The position numbers and the translations under genes are program-made. From Amia ocellicauda (taxonomy: Eukaryota; Chordata; Actinopteri; Amiiformes; Amiidae): a stretch of DNA of 64,000 nucleotides. Positions 12,409 to 45,963 of the stretch are shown here, one piece after another. A model generated the notes under the pieces. The model ran no database searches, was not told the DNA's origin, and saw only the letters and a program-made list of their open reading frames with translations. How positions within the stretch are numbered: position 1 is the stretch's first letter; each line of letters begins with the position of its first letter. Where the stretch lies: positions 8,744,001-8,808,000 of the forward strand of contig NC_089867.1 in NCBI RefSeq assembly GCF_036373705.1. Direction: 5' to 3'.

Positions 12409-15144
12409 ACCTGCAGGCATCCGCTAAATAAAGCCGTGCAATAGCTGTAGAGCAGCACAGCAGCCGTGACGCACAGACGCCATGCACCTAGTACTCATTT
12501 ACCTAGAACAGCTGCAGTCATAAGCCTGAATAGCTGAAGTCTGTAAATATTTAAGCTTGAACTGGGATTATTATAAGTGGCAGCATAAACAGTTACGGCA
12601 GGATATTTTTTAGCACCATAACACGGCTTAAAAAAAAATCTCTCTATATATAGTGTTTGTGCATTCGAGAAAGGATAGCAAGTAAGAAAAATGCAAATCT
12701 TCCTAAATCTCCTTTATGGGGGAGCATACTAAACAGTAGAGTAGAGGTAGGGATTTAAAAAAAATAAATAAAAGCAATGCTATAATGAATTTCTTTCCAA
12801 CCTAGGACAGATCCAATTTACAGTACCTTGGAGAGAATCCCCCCTGCTTCCTAACGTCTTCAAAGTCAGATACAAAGGGGCCTTTTCAAGTCAGTGCAGA
12901 TCCTTCACTCTTGACAAACAGTTTAGTGTTTAATTGCAGCCGACTCGTGTCGTTTCATTCCCGCTGAATCGAGAGATTGTCGGGATGCCAGTCAGGACGG
13001 TGTGTCAGTACTGGCTTCATGTTCTGCACACAACAAACCCCCTTTCACAATACACACATTAACATACGAGCCCCTGGCATACACCTTTAAAAATTGCAAC
13101 TGGAACACGGTTTAAATGTACCCCGTCATTGTTTTTAATGAGGATGACTGGAAACTGCTCTGCGCTTCTCAGTAGCTCCTAGTCTCGATATAAAAGAATG
13201 GGAGAGTTTCATATCGTAAAAGAGACTGCTGCAGGCCTCTGTATGTACCAAAGACAAATGGCACCTTTCACTGAGCAGGTTCCTTAGAAATCCCAATGCT
13301 AAGACAGGGGTCTAAATTTAGTTGCAGTTTAGTCATGTCAACTCACACAACCTTTAAATCAATCCCACTGAATGTCCACATCATACTTCCATTAAATATC
13401 TCAGTGTACGTCAATGGTTTTGCATTTGTTGTCACAACAAATACATATACGCCCAAATATTACCTTGTTGGTCCATTATTGACAACTACATTTGACATTT
13501 TATGGTATTCTTATCCTACCACTCTGGTAGACTATTTTTATTCTTCTCTACAGTCTGTCGAAAGATACATAACCTGCTCGCTCTCTGGTTTCTGTAGTTT
13601 AAAATGAAACTGTCGATAATTTATCGCTGAGGTCACTAAACACAGCCATCGATTGCCCATGTGCTTACATCAACAATAGTAAATCTTAATTAAGTGATGG
13701 AAAAAAATGGCTAGAGGGCACAGATATTAATACAGTGGAACAGAGTCTGAAATGCTGCTAAGCACTCATGTAAAGCAGCCATGAACCCAACTCAAGGTAC
13801 ATCGTGTTATTTGAAATCTGCTACATTGTCAGCTTTAAGAAACTCCATGGCACTTTTGTCGATTCGCATAAATAGATTTGTAAAAAAGTTTAGCTCCTAT
13901 AACACCTGGAATCTGTTCTACTAATAGCCTAGTACACTACACATGCTAAAATGCTTTGTCAACTTTCTAATTTTGTGTTGTGTATATAGCAAACATAAAT
14001 TCAGTGTGAGGTTTCCTGCAACTACCTTGTTTTTTCAAATGATGTAGCGAATTCCTGCCCATGTAGTTAAGGCATGAAGTTAACCGTTTCAGACTTTGGT
14101 CAAATTAATCTTCATTAGAATATTATAGCTCATAATATTATGAATACCTGGAGTCTTGACCATTTAAAAACAGAAACCGCACATGCCCAGCTATTAAGCA
14201 CATTTTTAACACTTGAACATTCATTTGTATCTTCCTCTTCCCCTTCAACTGAAGTTAGTTTGATATAGATTATGGATTTTCATTCTAGCATTTGCAACAA
14301 ACCAACACCTGAGAATCATGCTTGAACATAACTGGCAACACAGGTTCTGACACACTGCAGTACTTAAACATTTGCTGAGCAGGCCTAAGAGACATGCACA
14401 ATCACAGAGATTTATTAAAAGGTTTCCGAATCCCAAATATTTAGCGGCAGCATTTGCCTAATCCAGAAATAAAATTCAAGATCATCCCCGTTACATCTGG
14501 TCCCTTTTATTATTGGCATTGCGTAACAGTTTACATTACATAATCCAAAATGTATATTCAAATCCAAGAAGCTTAGAGCTAAATTGCATGAAGCATGCAT
14601 AAGCACTTTACTGTGAGGGGAAAGGCCTGCAGAATGCATTTATTGATGTCTTTATCACAGATGGCTGCTTATATGACTCAGAAGTGGCTTTCTAATATGT
14701 TTTGTCCCGACGAAAACCAAGGTCATGACTGGATGCCTGCAAAAGCCTGTCTGCCCCTTTTAAAAGAAAACCGAGCAATAGAACTAAACCAAGTGTGACG
14801 GAGGGAAGTTATTTTTGCTTACAACAAAAATACAGTAATGTTGAATGCTTAGAGCAATTATAAAATAACTTACCCTCTTTAAATATCATCAAATATAAGC
14901 GATTTTGAGATCTGAGCAAGCTCAGAAAGAGGCACTGAATCTATCCATTCATTTGAAGAGTGACTGACAGGTGCAATTGGACTCATTGGCCTATGCACGC
15001 ATGAAAATAAATTTCTGAGCCACATTACTGAACAATCTCAAACAGTAGCATTTAGCTTTGCAGTGTTTCCTACTTTTAATGACAACACATGTACAATATT
15101 GTTTCATGGTGTCAATAAAAATAACTCTACAAAGGCACAGTGGC

Positions 15145-15175
<31 letters not shown>

Positions 15176-16594
15176 CAACAACTGAGGAACTCATAGCAAG
15201 TGGAATACCCCACAGACCTTATCTGAACATGAAAGAACAGAAAACTCATTCTGGATTTAATCAAAGATGGGTTGATGCTGAAATGTGTGGCATTTCAGAA
15301 AATCAAATGTATCAATGTGCAATTATCTGAGCATCCGCTACAACTAAATACATTTAAATTGGCTGTTAGGATTATTTTTCAAAGGGTTGCCATTTTAATT
15401 AAAGCTACCAGAAAAATAAGGTTTGAAGAATTGGAGAGAAATGGAAAAACTCCCATAATGGTTTTCACAGAATACTATTCATTGCAACATTTTCACACTT
15501 TCTACAAATGCCACAAGACAAAAAATGTGATGCATTAGGCTGTTGTGACCCAGACAGACCATCGCTAATCTCCCACTACACTGCTGTTAGCCTTTAGCAT
15601 CATTTTTGTTCTGGTACAATACAATAAATACACCTGGCTAATGTGCAGTGTGTGTTTTATGGTGCCTGAGCAAAATAAAACGTTCGTTACCAGATTTAAA
15701 GATCACACAATGAAACAACTTGGAATGCAATCAGTATGGGCTTCCTCCACTGTTTAAGCAGAAGATTGCTTTCCTCACAGATTCTCCCACTGATTTACAT
15801 CTTAAAAACCTTGAGCAAACATGGGCCACGGAATTGGAGAGAAGAGAATGCCGAAAATGTAACTTGAGACAGACAAGACTGCAATCGGCATAGTATCAAA
15901 AACAAATAAAAACTTTCACTATGAAAATGAGTTGTAGGTTTCATAAACAACTTTGCAAATTAGTCACATTCATATGCAGAATGGGAATCTCAGAGTTAAT
16001 TAAATCTACCATTTACAGTAACGTTTTCTTTAGAAAGATGGATTTATCTGATAGGAGACCATATTTAAAATTACATCTTGGAAACCAGAAAGTAAGGATT
16101 TGATCAGTGAATTATATCACAGCTTTAAATGTTAACATTTGAATCACCTTATTGATGTGGATGCCCCCTGCTGCTTCCTCATTCCCCCTTTGTTGTTGAG
16201 AGCTACTGCTAGGAGGGAAGACAAGGTCTTCTTGCCATTTGTATACAGTAGGTGCTTACGGAGATATCTAATTATTTGTACATCGCTTCATATGAAAAAT
16301 CATGGCCTGGCCTGTAATTATAATTTAATATTACCAAGTATTGCCCCATTCAAAATGTCATTCCTTTCACTGATTACATGGCAACATATCCGTATCACCA
16401 AGCTTTCCACACAATACTCAATACAGACAACTCAACGTTACGAATATAGCAATTCTGCACTAAAGGTGTAAAACATTTGCGGGGATGATTTCTGCATCAA
16501 GAAACTTTCTGTGCTTGAGAAGTCTTTCCTCAATTTGTTCCGGTGATTTACAGGACTATGCAAATGCTTCCGTTTTATCAATGGAAATGGGTTA

Positions 16595-17095
16595 TTTAAT
16601 CGAGCAATGTAAAAACAGCGTACAAAAGCACAGCTCTGTTACATTTCATGATAATAAACAGCTACAATTTTAGCAGCCTCGTCTTACTGAGAGTGAAACT
16701 GAATTACATTTCCAAAACTTGTTAAAAAAAAAAAAAAAAAGAGGCATTATGAAGGGTTAACTAATGATCTTTACTTTTGAAACAGTGGATGACAGTGACC
16801 TCCCACACACTTTAAAAGAACAATTAATTAAAAAACTAAAAGGAAAATAAAAATCTAAATGTTTCTTCACTGGATTTGGGAATACTGTCCTCTCTGAACA
16901 GATTTAGCTTAAACAGTCAATGTTAGAAATGCAATTTTGTATACACTCGTTCCTTCAAAAGGCTAAAGTGCAATAAAAAAAAATGCATATAATATATAAA
17001 TATAAAAAAGGGGGATTTCAAATAAAGCTCTTTAAGCTAGACTTCAGAGTAAAACCTGATGGCACTAGTTTCAGTATAAAAGGGTGTCTCCCTTT
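16595..17095 (-). other. NSUN2: Probable NSUN2 3' UTR
   Basis: This region lies downstream of the NSUN2 stop on the minus strand. There is no AATAAA on the minus strand in the first 500 bases. The first usable signal is ATTAAA, read on the minus strand at 16600-16595, giving a 3' UTR of about 0.5 kb. The end is tentative. An A-tract at about 16723-16740 lies inside it. Confidence 0.4.
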
Positions 17096-31378
<14,283 letters not shown>

Positions 31379-31829
31379 GTTGGATACGCAGACAACTCTG
31401 GAAATAAACCTACGCAACGTATTGACTGGACTAAAAAAATATACAAATTTGCAGTCTGTTTGACACACTTACTGCGTGGCAAAGACACACGTTATGTACG
31501 AAGCGATACCAGTGCAGACCCGACTGAACAACGCTGCCAAACTCACGTGTTGAACGCAGCCACTGAGACGCAGCACACACAGATAAGAAGACCAGTCGGT
31601 GACTATAACATTGCCTGTTATCTAAAACTCACACATTATAAGTGGCTGCTTTGTATTACACATATCCCAAACTATTATCAACCTGATTTATTGAAATTGA
31701 AATGATTTATTAGATTAAGTCTATATACCGTATTTATGTGTATCTGTGTTACATTTTGAAACAGGCAATCGCAGAGACAGTCATAGGTGGTGAGATTAGT
31801 TTGCTTGCTGAGTAGCTGTACTGAACTAT

Positions 31830-31941
31830 GGTCGCGTTCGTGCCGCGCAGATGTGCGCAGTTCTGCGCGGCTCCACCAATGGAATGGTTGGTTTCTGCAG
31901 ATCTGAGCAGAACTGCGGAAATCTGCGCTACAAGAACGGCA
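31830..31941. repeat. GC-rich palindromic repeat, copy 1
   Basis: The left arm begins GTCGCGTTCGTG and contains the 12-bp palindrome CGCAGTTCTGCG. The right arm is an imperfect inverted copy, ending CTGCGCTACAAGAACGGC. The roughly 40-bp arms flank about 30 bp including CCACCAATGG. The same sequence recurs at 46347-46538. No open frame or known terminal motif is present. It looks like a short non-autonomous inverted-repeat element (MITE-like), but I do not recognise the family. Confidence 0.7.
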
Positions 31942-32195
31942 TCTGTACTTCGGGTCCAATCAGAAAATTGTGAAATTAAAAAAAAAAAAGAAATTAACTT
32001 GACAATAAGTGACTTTTAAAGAAGAGTTAGCTATATTATTCATTGTGCACTTCTTAAAAAAACGCTGATTGTCATTTATTTTATCTTAATTAACATTGTT
32101 GTCAAACTGCCAGATTGTACATTTGCCATTACTCAAAAACGTAATAAACAGACTCCCGGAAACAGTGTTTAATGTGAATAATACAACCAGCTTTT

Positions 32196-32282
32196 ATTGG
32201 TTCTGTTATTACAAATGAGGCCCACCTTACACTCTATTGGTCTTTACGTATATCGAGGCCCGCCCCCGATGTTTCTGATTGG
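32196..32282. promoter_or_regulatory. Three inverted CCAAT boxes and a GC box
   Basis: ATTGG occurs at 32196-32200, 32236-32240 and 32278-32282, spaced about 40 bp apart. A CCCGCCCCC GC box lies at 32259-32267. This arrangement is typical of NF-Y/Sp-dependent TATA-less promoters. It lies about 190-270 bp upstream of the SRD5A1 ATG and is the likely core of that promoter. Confidence 0.5.
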
Positions 32283-32468
32283 CCCCCCAGTCCTGGGCAT
32301 ATGTGAGCCCATTGAATGAGTTACTAAATAGGATACATTGTAGCTTGCAGGGAGCTCGCTATTGTATCGGTTCTTTTAACTTGACGGATTGAAAGTCCAC
32401 CTTGCAACTCATGGTTAAGTTCATAATGTTGCTTATTTTGTAGTTTGATTGTATTATCTTATTGTGCA

Positions 32469-39581
<7,113 letters not shown>

Positions 39582-39603
39582 TGGGCAAGCACATCTGCAA
39601 TGA

Positions 39604-39804
39604 CAGAAAGGGGTAGAAAACTCTGGGCTGGAGGGTTTCTGGTTTTAATTCCACCTCAGGTTTTACTTATAGTGATTACTAACTGATTATTAAGATAGGA
39701 TGTCATTTCACCTGTTCATTACAGTTCTACGTCAGTGGCTAATTGGAAGGTACCTATAAACCTATAGGAATCCAGCCCTCGAGGACTGGAATTGCCCACC
39801 TCTG
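39604..39804. mobile_element. hAT-like non-autonomous element in SRD5A1 3' UTR
   Basis: The right end, read inward, is CAGAGGTGGGCAATTCCAGT followed by CCTCGAGGGCTGGA, a terminal motif I associate with abundant fish hAT-family MITEs. The left end starts CAGAAAGGGGTAG and continues CTGGGCTGGAGGG, a diverged match. At about 201 bp it has no coding capacity. A clear 8-bp target duplication was not found. It begins 22 bp after the SRD5A1 stop codon. Confidence 0.5.
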
Positions 39805-40115
39805 ATGTAAATTATTCAACAACATTTGAAAATCTGACCCGAAATATTTAATGTTAAAAAACGGCTTAGAAACAGAGGTCTGTCAAATCTGATAGCACTC
39901 AAAAAGGCAAGGTCAGTCCTATAAGGATGTGGTTTAAAATCACTTACTATAGATAGTTTAGACTGACGATCCTTGTTTTATTCAAAACTCATACTTGAAC
40001 TTCAATGTATTTAAAGGAGGGGTTGTTATGAGAAACACTTCATCTCTTAGATTAAGAAAAGTATGCACAGTTTTCCTATGATATACCGTTATATTTGTAT
40101 GTATTGCTTTTATTC

Positions 40116-40146
40116 ATTTCTTAGCAGATGCCCTTACCTGGACACT
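40116..40146 (-). repeat. SINE 3'-tail-like fragment
   Basis: TTAGCAGATGCCCTTACCTG is the reverse complement of the common fish SINE tail. It is a short remnant downstream of SRD5A1. Confidence 0.4.
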
Positions 40147-40923
40147 CTTTTTTAATTCATATTTTCTGAATCATAAATGTTCTTTAAATTGGTAGTATTA
40201 TAAAGGGCCTCAGAATAAGGATACTTATTCAAGATCAGACATTGATAAAATATTGTGAATAACTGGGGATTTTCACAATTCATTTAATTTTACAGTGAAA
40301 GAAGAGTTATAGATGGTTAAATATAGGTTTCACATATGAATTGTATATATTTATAGAATGCATAGGGTGTTGAAAATGTATCTCAACAGAAGAGAGATGT
40401 TGGAACAGAAATGAACACATGGTTTCAAATGGGATTAAACCTGAGGCCAAAACATGACGACAGAGTTCACTGTATTCCCTTTACAACATACTGTATCAAG
40501 AACTTGCAGACATTTTCTTGGGAAGGATACATTGAATTATAGGTTATCTAAAACTCTAGGTCATTCAAGCCATCAGGGGCTTTAGAAGGGAAAAAAGGAA
40601 ATTGCATTTTTTTGCCGTCATCACACTCAGGGGCATTAACTGTATTAATCAGACGTCACATTATCTGAAATAGAAAGGGCTCTACCGAGACACGAATGTA
40701 GAAGGAAATAAAAATCATCTCTAATACCCCAATCACTTATTTGTCTTCAGGTGCTCTTGCTTGGCTAGGCCATTTTTAGTAGTGCAGCAGGTTGTTTTAC
40801 AGCTGTGGTGTAATTACAACTCTATTCGATAAGGTCAGTTTTATAATTCAAATGGCTACGTTTACATGAACAATGTTACGTACTTCACATGTTAAAATTA
40901 TCACTTTACTAATGCAGTATATA

Positions 40924-41817
40924 CACCGATCAGCCATTACATTATGACCACCTGCCTAATATTGTGTAGGTCCCCCTTTTGTCGCCAAAACAGCCCTGAC
41001 CTGTCGAGGCATGGACTCCACTAGACCTCTGAAGGTGTGCTGTGGTATCTGGCACCAAGACGTTAGCAGCAGATCCTTTAAGTCCTGTACGTTGCGAGGT
41101 GGGGCCTCCATGGATCGGACCTGTTTGTCCAGCACATCCCACAGATGCTCTATTGGATTGAGATCAGGGGAATTTGGAAGCCAAGTCAACACTTTGAACT
41201 CGTGATTCATCAGACCAGGCCACCTTCTTCCATTGCTCCATGGTCCAGTTCTGATGCTCACGTGCCCATTGTAGTCACTTTCGGCAGTGGACAGGGGTCA
41301 GCATCGGCACCCTGACTGGTCTGTGGATACGCAGCCCCATACGCAACAAACTGCACTGCACTGTGTGTTCTGACACCTTTCTATCAGAACCAGCATTCAC
41401 TTTTTCAGCAATTTGAGCTACTGTAGCTCGTCTGTTGGATCGGACCACACGGGACAGCCTTCACTCCCCACGTGCATCAATGAGCCTTGGCCGCCCATAA
41501 CCCTGTCGCCGGTTCACCGCTTTTCCTTCCTTGGACCACTTTTGATAGGTACTGACCACTGCAGACCAGGAACACCCCACAAGAGCTGCAGTTTTGGAGA
41601 TGCTCTGACCCAGTCGCCTAGCCATCACAATTTGGCCCTTGTCAAAGTCGCTCAGATCCTTACGCTTGCCCATTTTTCCTGCTTCTAACACATCAACTTT
41701 GAGGACAAAATGTTCACTTGCTGCCCAGTATATCCCACCCACTGACAGGTGCCATGATAACGAGATTATCAGTGTTATTCACTTCACCTGTCAGTGGTCA
41801 TAATGTTATGGCTGATC

Positions 41818-41821
<4 letters not shown>
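40924..41821 (-). mobile_element. Internally deleted Tc1-like element
   Basis: The ends CACCGATCAGCCAT and its inverse ATGGCTGATCGGTG mark a Tc1-like element of 898 bp. It is related to, but distinct from, the copy at 28 kb. The transposase start is present on the minus strand ([13 protein letters not shown], about 41671 leftward), as is the C-terminus ([14 protein letters not shown] to KGGPTQY, stop near 40956). The two halves are joined at about 41205: the sequence jumps from WSDES directly into the EFKVLTW segment, deleting roughly a third of the gene, including the second catalytic Asp, and shifting frame. A further stop lies near 41461. TA precedes the left end; the right flank has become a TG repeat. 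Confidence 0.88.
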
Positions 41822-41868
<47 letters not shown>

Positions 41869-41899
41869 GTATATATATATATATGTGTGTATATATATA

Positions 41900-41944
<45 letters not shown>

Positions 41945-41977
41945 ATATGTGTGTATATATATATATGTATATGTATA

Positions 41978-42034
<57 letters not shown>

Positions 42035-42037
42035 ATC
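41819..42037. repeat. Compound (TG)n(TA)n microsatellite
   Basis: This starts as GT repeats at the very end of the deleted Tc1 element. It continues as interleaved TATATA and TGTGTG blocks and ends in ATAGATATAGATA. It is alternating purine-pyrimidine for over 200 bp, so Z-DNA or cruciform structures are possible. The long frames it produces are artefacts of the repeat. Confidence 0.95.
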
Positions 42038-45000
42038 TTTACAACTATGCAAATTAATCTCATAGGTGAGTCCCCCCCACCTCTATCTCTCTTTGATTGA
42101 ATTCTCTGTTTACTAAAATGTATAAACAAGGTTTTAAAAACATGTCAAAAAGTATGAATGTCCAAAATGTAGTGCACCACTTTACTGATTGTTTTTCAAG
42201 TCTGCACACCCCTCGCGGATCTGCTGTAATTTGAGTGGATCTGTAGTCCTGTTCAGATATGATGTAAAGCAGGTTTGCAGGAGCTGTATTTTCCACATTT
42301 CCAAATCATGACATACTGAGCACAAAAATATGAAATAGTTACAAAACAAACAAAAAAATAATCCTCTTATGTATCATGAAAGTTACAAGCAAAGTTTGGA
42401 TTTTGTTTTTCTCTGATTGGGTTTTTGTAAGACAGCTTTAAAGTCTACTAACAATCTCATTCAAATGTTTTTCTTAAAGTATAATTTGTAATCTTGTCAA
42501 AGGGAAAAAACATAACATTTGTTTTTGAAACAATGTTTTTGGCAGATTTGACTGTTAACAAATTTGTAAATAAAATAAAATGACTGGTCACTGTTTTTAC
42601 TTCTAACATGCCTTTTTAAAATTGGTCATGTGGTGAAATAAAAACATCTTCTAAAGGCACATTAACATATCATCTTCTCCCAAGTCAAGTTTTTCCCTTT
42701 TTATGCATGAGTTACACTAATATAAATCAATCTGATCCGATTGGTCACTTAAAGTAAGTTAAGTGCTGGTTCCGCTGTGAAAAACTCCTTATGTTATCTG
42801 CAAGCATCACAAACTGTGCCTATGACAAATGTATTGCTAAGCTGAAATTGTTCATGCTTGCTTTGTCAGTATTAAGAGCAGTGCGTTGGGAGCAGATGAC
42901 TAGAAAGAAACTATAAAGCAAAATAACATTTCTCTCACCATGAGGTATGTTTTCATTAAAGATGCTTCATAATTCAAGGTCATTATTTTGTCTGGAGCTT
43001 TTTCCATTTTTCTTTGCTTCTTCTTTTTAACAAGCAAACACAAAGCAATGAAATGCACCTTATCTTTTTTACTGAAAGGTTACTTGGATTTATTTTTCTC
43101 TACTACAGCAATAAATCATGTTTACCTATCCTCATGCTCTCTCTTTTTTTTTTTTTTTTTTTTCTCTTTTCTTCTTTTTCTTATTTTCTTCATAACCTCT
43201 ACTAGTGTGTTAAAAACATTTGATTAACAATAATTATCTTCATTTAACCAATATACATATAAATTAATGTATACATTACCAAACCATACAATTCAGAAAT
43301 GTTATAGTCCTACATGTAATACTCTGCTAATATATTTGGAATCGTAAGATCTTTTGGAATAATCCTATTATTCACCATGCTATTCTTTCAAATAAATTAA
43401 AGGAATTTACTTTGTTATTGAAAAACTAATCCAGAATAACTTTTCTTAAAATGTATGACTTATTCTGGTCTGGTGTTTCAGAATGAATCTTTCATACAGC
43501 AATGCTTGAAAGCTTTATGTACATGTGTGCATGTAATAGTTATTACTATATAGACCTGAACCAAGGACTGTTGTGAAGATAAACCAAACCATTTCTCAAG
43601 CGTAAATATTCAATATTCCTCTGTCATGAAACTGCAAAATGGACTTTACCGAATGTACCAAACAGTTTCTGGGACCCAAATGCTGTCGTTGTGCAGTTGT
43701 TTGTTTGCAATACTATAAGGATGTATGTGGATGTCATATTTATGATCCCTGTGTTTTATGGTCTCTTGAAGTCAATTCAATTAATCAGTTTCTGTCCCTT
43801 ATAGAACATCACGAATATGTCCTGAGTGCAGATGACTGGAACTAGGTTTCAGGTCATGAAAGTAATAAATAGGGTTTCAAGGAATGTTTATTTCACAACT
43901 TGCTCTCCTAAAACTCTAACCAGCATCATTTATTTCAAGTTTTTTTCTGTCAACCTGTACCTTTAGCACTGTACTACCACACTCACTGAATGGATTATCA
44001 GAATGTAAAGTTTATTGAAAGGAAAACACAACCCTTGTACTGAATTGAAAAGATTTTTTCATGTTTATACGTCACATTTAATTCTGGATATGTGCTGCCC
44101 TGTAACCTGAATATAATTAATATTGTGATATCACTCTGCCCTACTGCACTAAATACTCAGTGAGGAGCTTCCAGTTTCACTGTTAAAACCAAATGTCATG
44201 CACAGTGGCACTGTGACTTCATAATGCTTCAAAAGAGAACAAGATCTAACCTAGAATTAGCAACAGTTCAATGACACAAGTCCTATTCACAAACATAATC
44301 AGGATGTGCAGTTAAGCACTTTACTTTACTTACAACTAAATGTTGTTTTTGTAGTAGGCTGCAAATAATTTGCCCTTTGGGATTTATTAATAAATAAATA
44401 CAGAATACTGTATAAATACAATACATTTTCTCACTTGGTAGTATCCCTCATCCAAAAAACAAACAAGGCTACATAACATAAATGATACAGACAATATGAA
44501 AAATATTTGCCTGCTCTTTTGATGCCTAAAGGTACTTTTGATTAAATATTCTGCTGTGAGTCATACCAAGAAAGGCACAGATTACATTGCTGTGCTAGGT
44601 CTGTTTAAACAGTCTGATTATGTTAGAAACATATGAAAATATATAGAAACTTGTTTGCAATTAATGGAAAATCTACAGTGAAAACCTGCACAGTTCTGAG
44701 CAAGAGGAAATAGAAAGACACCAGTCAGCCACAGGGAAGCTGGGCTTGGGATTTTCAACATCACAAAGCAGTGAGATTTTGTATTTTATCTTCACTTGTG
44801 GTTTTAATTAGGGCAGCCAGATGGGTTTGAGAGAACCTTGAACCTTTGCTGGTCGAATCCTTTTTTCCAGTACCCTCTTTTGTAGGCCATCTGCACTGAA
44901 CCATAACTGTGATTTACTACTGGATAACAAAAAGAGACACTTAACCTTCTTCACAGTCTGATTAAAATTACGTTGTAGCAGAGGAAAAAGAGCTTCTGTT

Positions 45001-45870
45001 ATCAGTTTGCATGTCCTTCCTCAGGGAAGCTTAATCGTAGAAAGAGATCAGGTAGCTATGTTTCTATAAAACCTACAAAACCTAACATTATAATCAAAAA
45101 CATTACGGTCAACGCATTGTATTAGATTTGTAATCCTACTACACATTGTGCACAACATTCGGTCATGTTTTGAACAAATAACGTGGTTTAAAAGTGTTTC
45201 TTTCAAGCACTGGAAGAATTTTTGAAGTAATTTTTGAAAATGTGTTTTACTTTTATTGGAGCATGTGGCACATGTGTTATAAGTGTTATGGTTTATTGTG
45301 TCAGTGTGTTGGGTAGCCACTTTTTTGAAGATTAATGACTTTGGATTTGAAATACAATTAAATTAATTTAGGACAAATTGACGTGAAAGCCTCATATTTT
45401 ACCAACCCATACAATTCCCAAACACTTTCCAACCCATCAACTGGAAACAATCAGAAGCCTGCATTGAACTCCAATAATAATAATGAATAGATAAATTGTA
45501 TCAATATAACACAAAAGCAGTTCTGACAGCAATCACATCTTCGTGTAATACACAAAACATTGACTCTGTCACCAGCCTTCACATCGTCCCTCATTACAAA
45601 CCAAAGACAACCTGTCATTACTAACCTTAAAGTAAAGACCAACCCAAACTCAATAATCCATGATTCCCACACACTACCTAATTACCACAAGTGCTAATAT
45701 GCTAAGTTTCTGCTTCCAAATTAATGTTTCAGTGTCATTTTAAACTAATATGATTTGTATTTAATTAATTAAAATAAATATGATAAATATGTTTGTATTA
45801 AATTTGCAAAATATTATGTGTATTCCAAAGCATACTCAATTTCCTGCTAACTTAAACAAATTGACGTTTA

Positions 45871-45892
45871 TGTGTGTGTGTGTGTGTGTGTG
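45871..45892. repeat. (TG)n microsatellite
   Basis: A short pure TG run of about 22 bases lies about 1 kb upstream of the TENT4A start codon. Confidence 0.85.
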
Positions 45893-45951
45893 CATAAGCT
45901 ATTATTTTTATAGTAGGGTATTGAATTGCAGAAAATAAACATTTTTGGAAA

Positions 45952-45963
45952 TGCGCATGCGCA
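45952..45963. promoter_or_regulatory. Perfect NRF1-type palindrome
   Basis: TGCGCATGCGCA is an exact match to the NRF1 consensus YGCGCAYGCGCR and a perfect palindrome, in otherwise AT-rich DNA about 0.95 kb upstream of the TENT4A ATG. A weaker related site lies at 46667-46678 in the promoter. Confidence 0.4.

Larger units (their letters stand above)
7411..16594. other. Intergenic region between UBE2QL1 and NSUN2
   Basis: This is 9.2 kb of AT-rich DNA with no recognised gene. It contains a homeodomain-rich stretch near 8.94-9.13 kb, an exon-like GC-rich stretch near 10.7 kb, an X-box-like site near 12.4 kb, and A-tracts near 15150 (inverse T-run on the other strand). Small open frames here look like chance frames: none has similarity I recognise or consistent splice signals, apart from the 10.7 kb candidate. 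No full-length mobile element was seen. Confidence 0.6.
31379..32468. promoter_or_regulatory. Divergent promoter region of NSUN2 and SRD5A1
   Basis: The two start codons are 1.09 kb apart and point away from each other. The interval is free of coding sequence. Its NSUN2-proximal part (31.4-31.6 kb) has several CG dinucleotides. Its SRD5A1-proximal part (32.19-32.29 kb) has three inverted CCAAT boxes and a GC box. A palindromic repeat sits between. No clear TATA box was seen. Transcription starts were not determined. Confidence 0.6.
39582..40940 (+). other. SRD5A1 3' UTR and downstream flank
   Basis: This noncoding stretch follows the SRD5A1 stop. It holds the hAT-like element and a SINE tail. 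Candidate poly(A) signals are ATTAAA near 40433 and AATAAA at 40707-40712; neither is clearly better. Nothing else was recognised. Confidence 0.4.

Noticed and set aside
13296..13607. 103-codon plus-strand frame in the intergenic region
   Set aside because: Low-complexity hydrophobic composition, no family features, no promoter or splice context.
16139..16471. 110-codon plus-strand frame downstream of NSUN2
   Set aside because: No recognisable motif, AT-driven composition; likely chance.
41718..42129. Several overlapping frames on both strands rich in YIYIYI, TYTHTH or CVCVCV
   Set aside because: They are translations of the TG/TA microsatellite, not genes.
43639..43845. 68-codon cysteine-rich frame (MDFTECTKQFLGPKCC)
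   Set aside because: Looked like a small secreted protein but has no signal peptide, no cysteine spacing I recognise and no promoter; probably chance.
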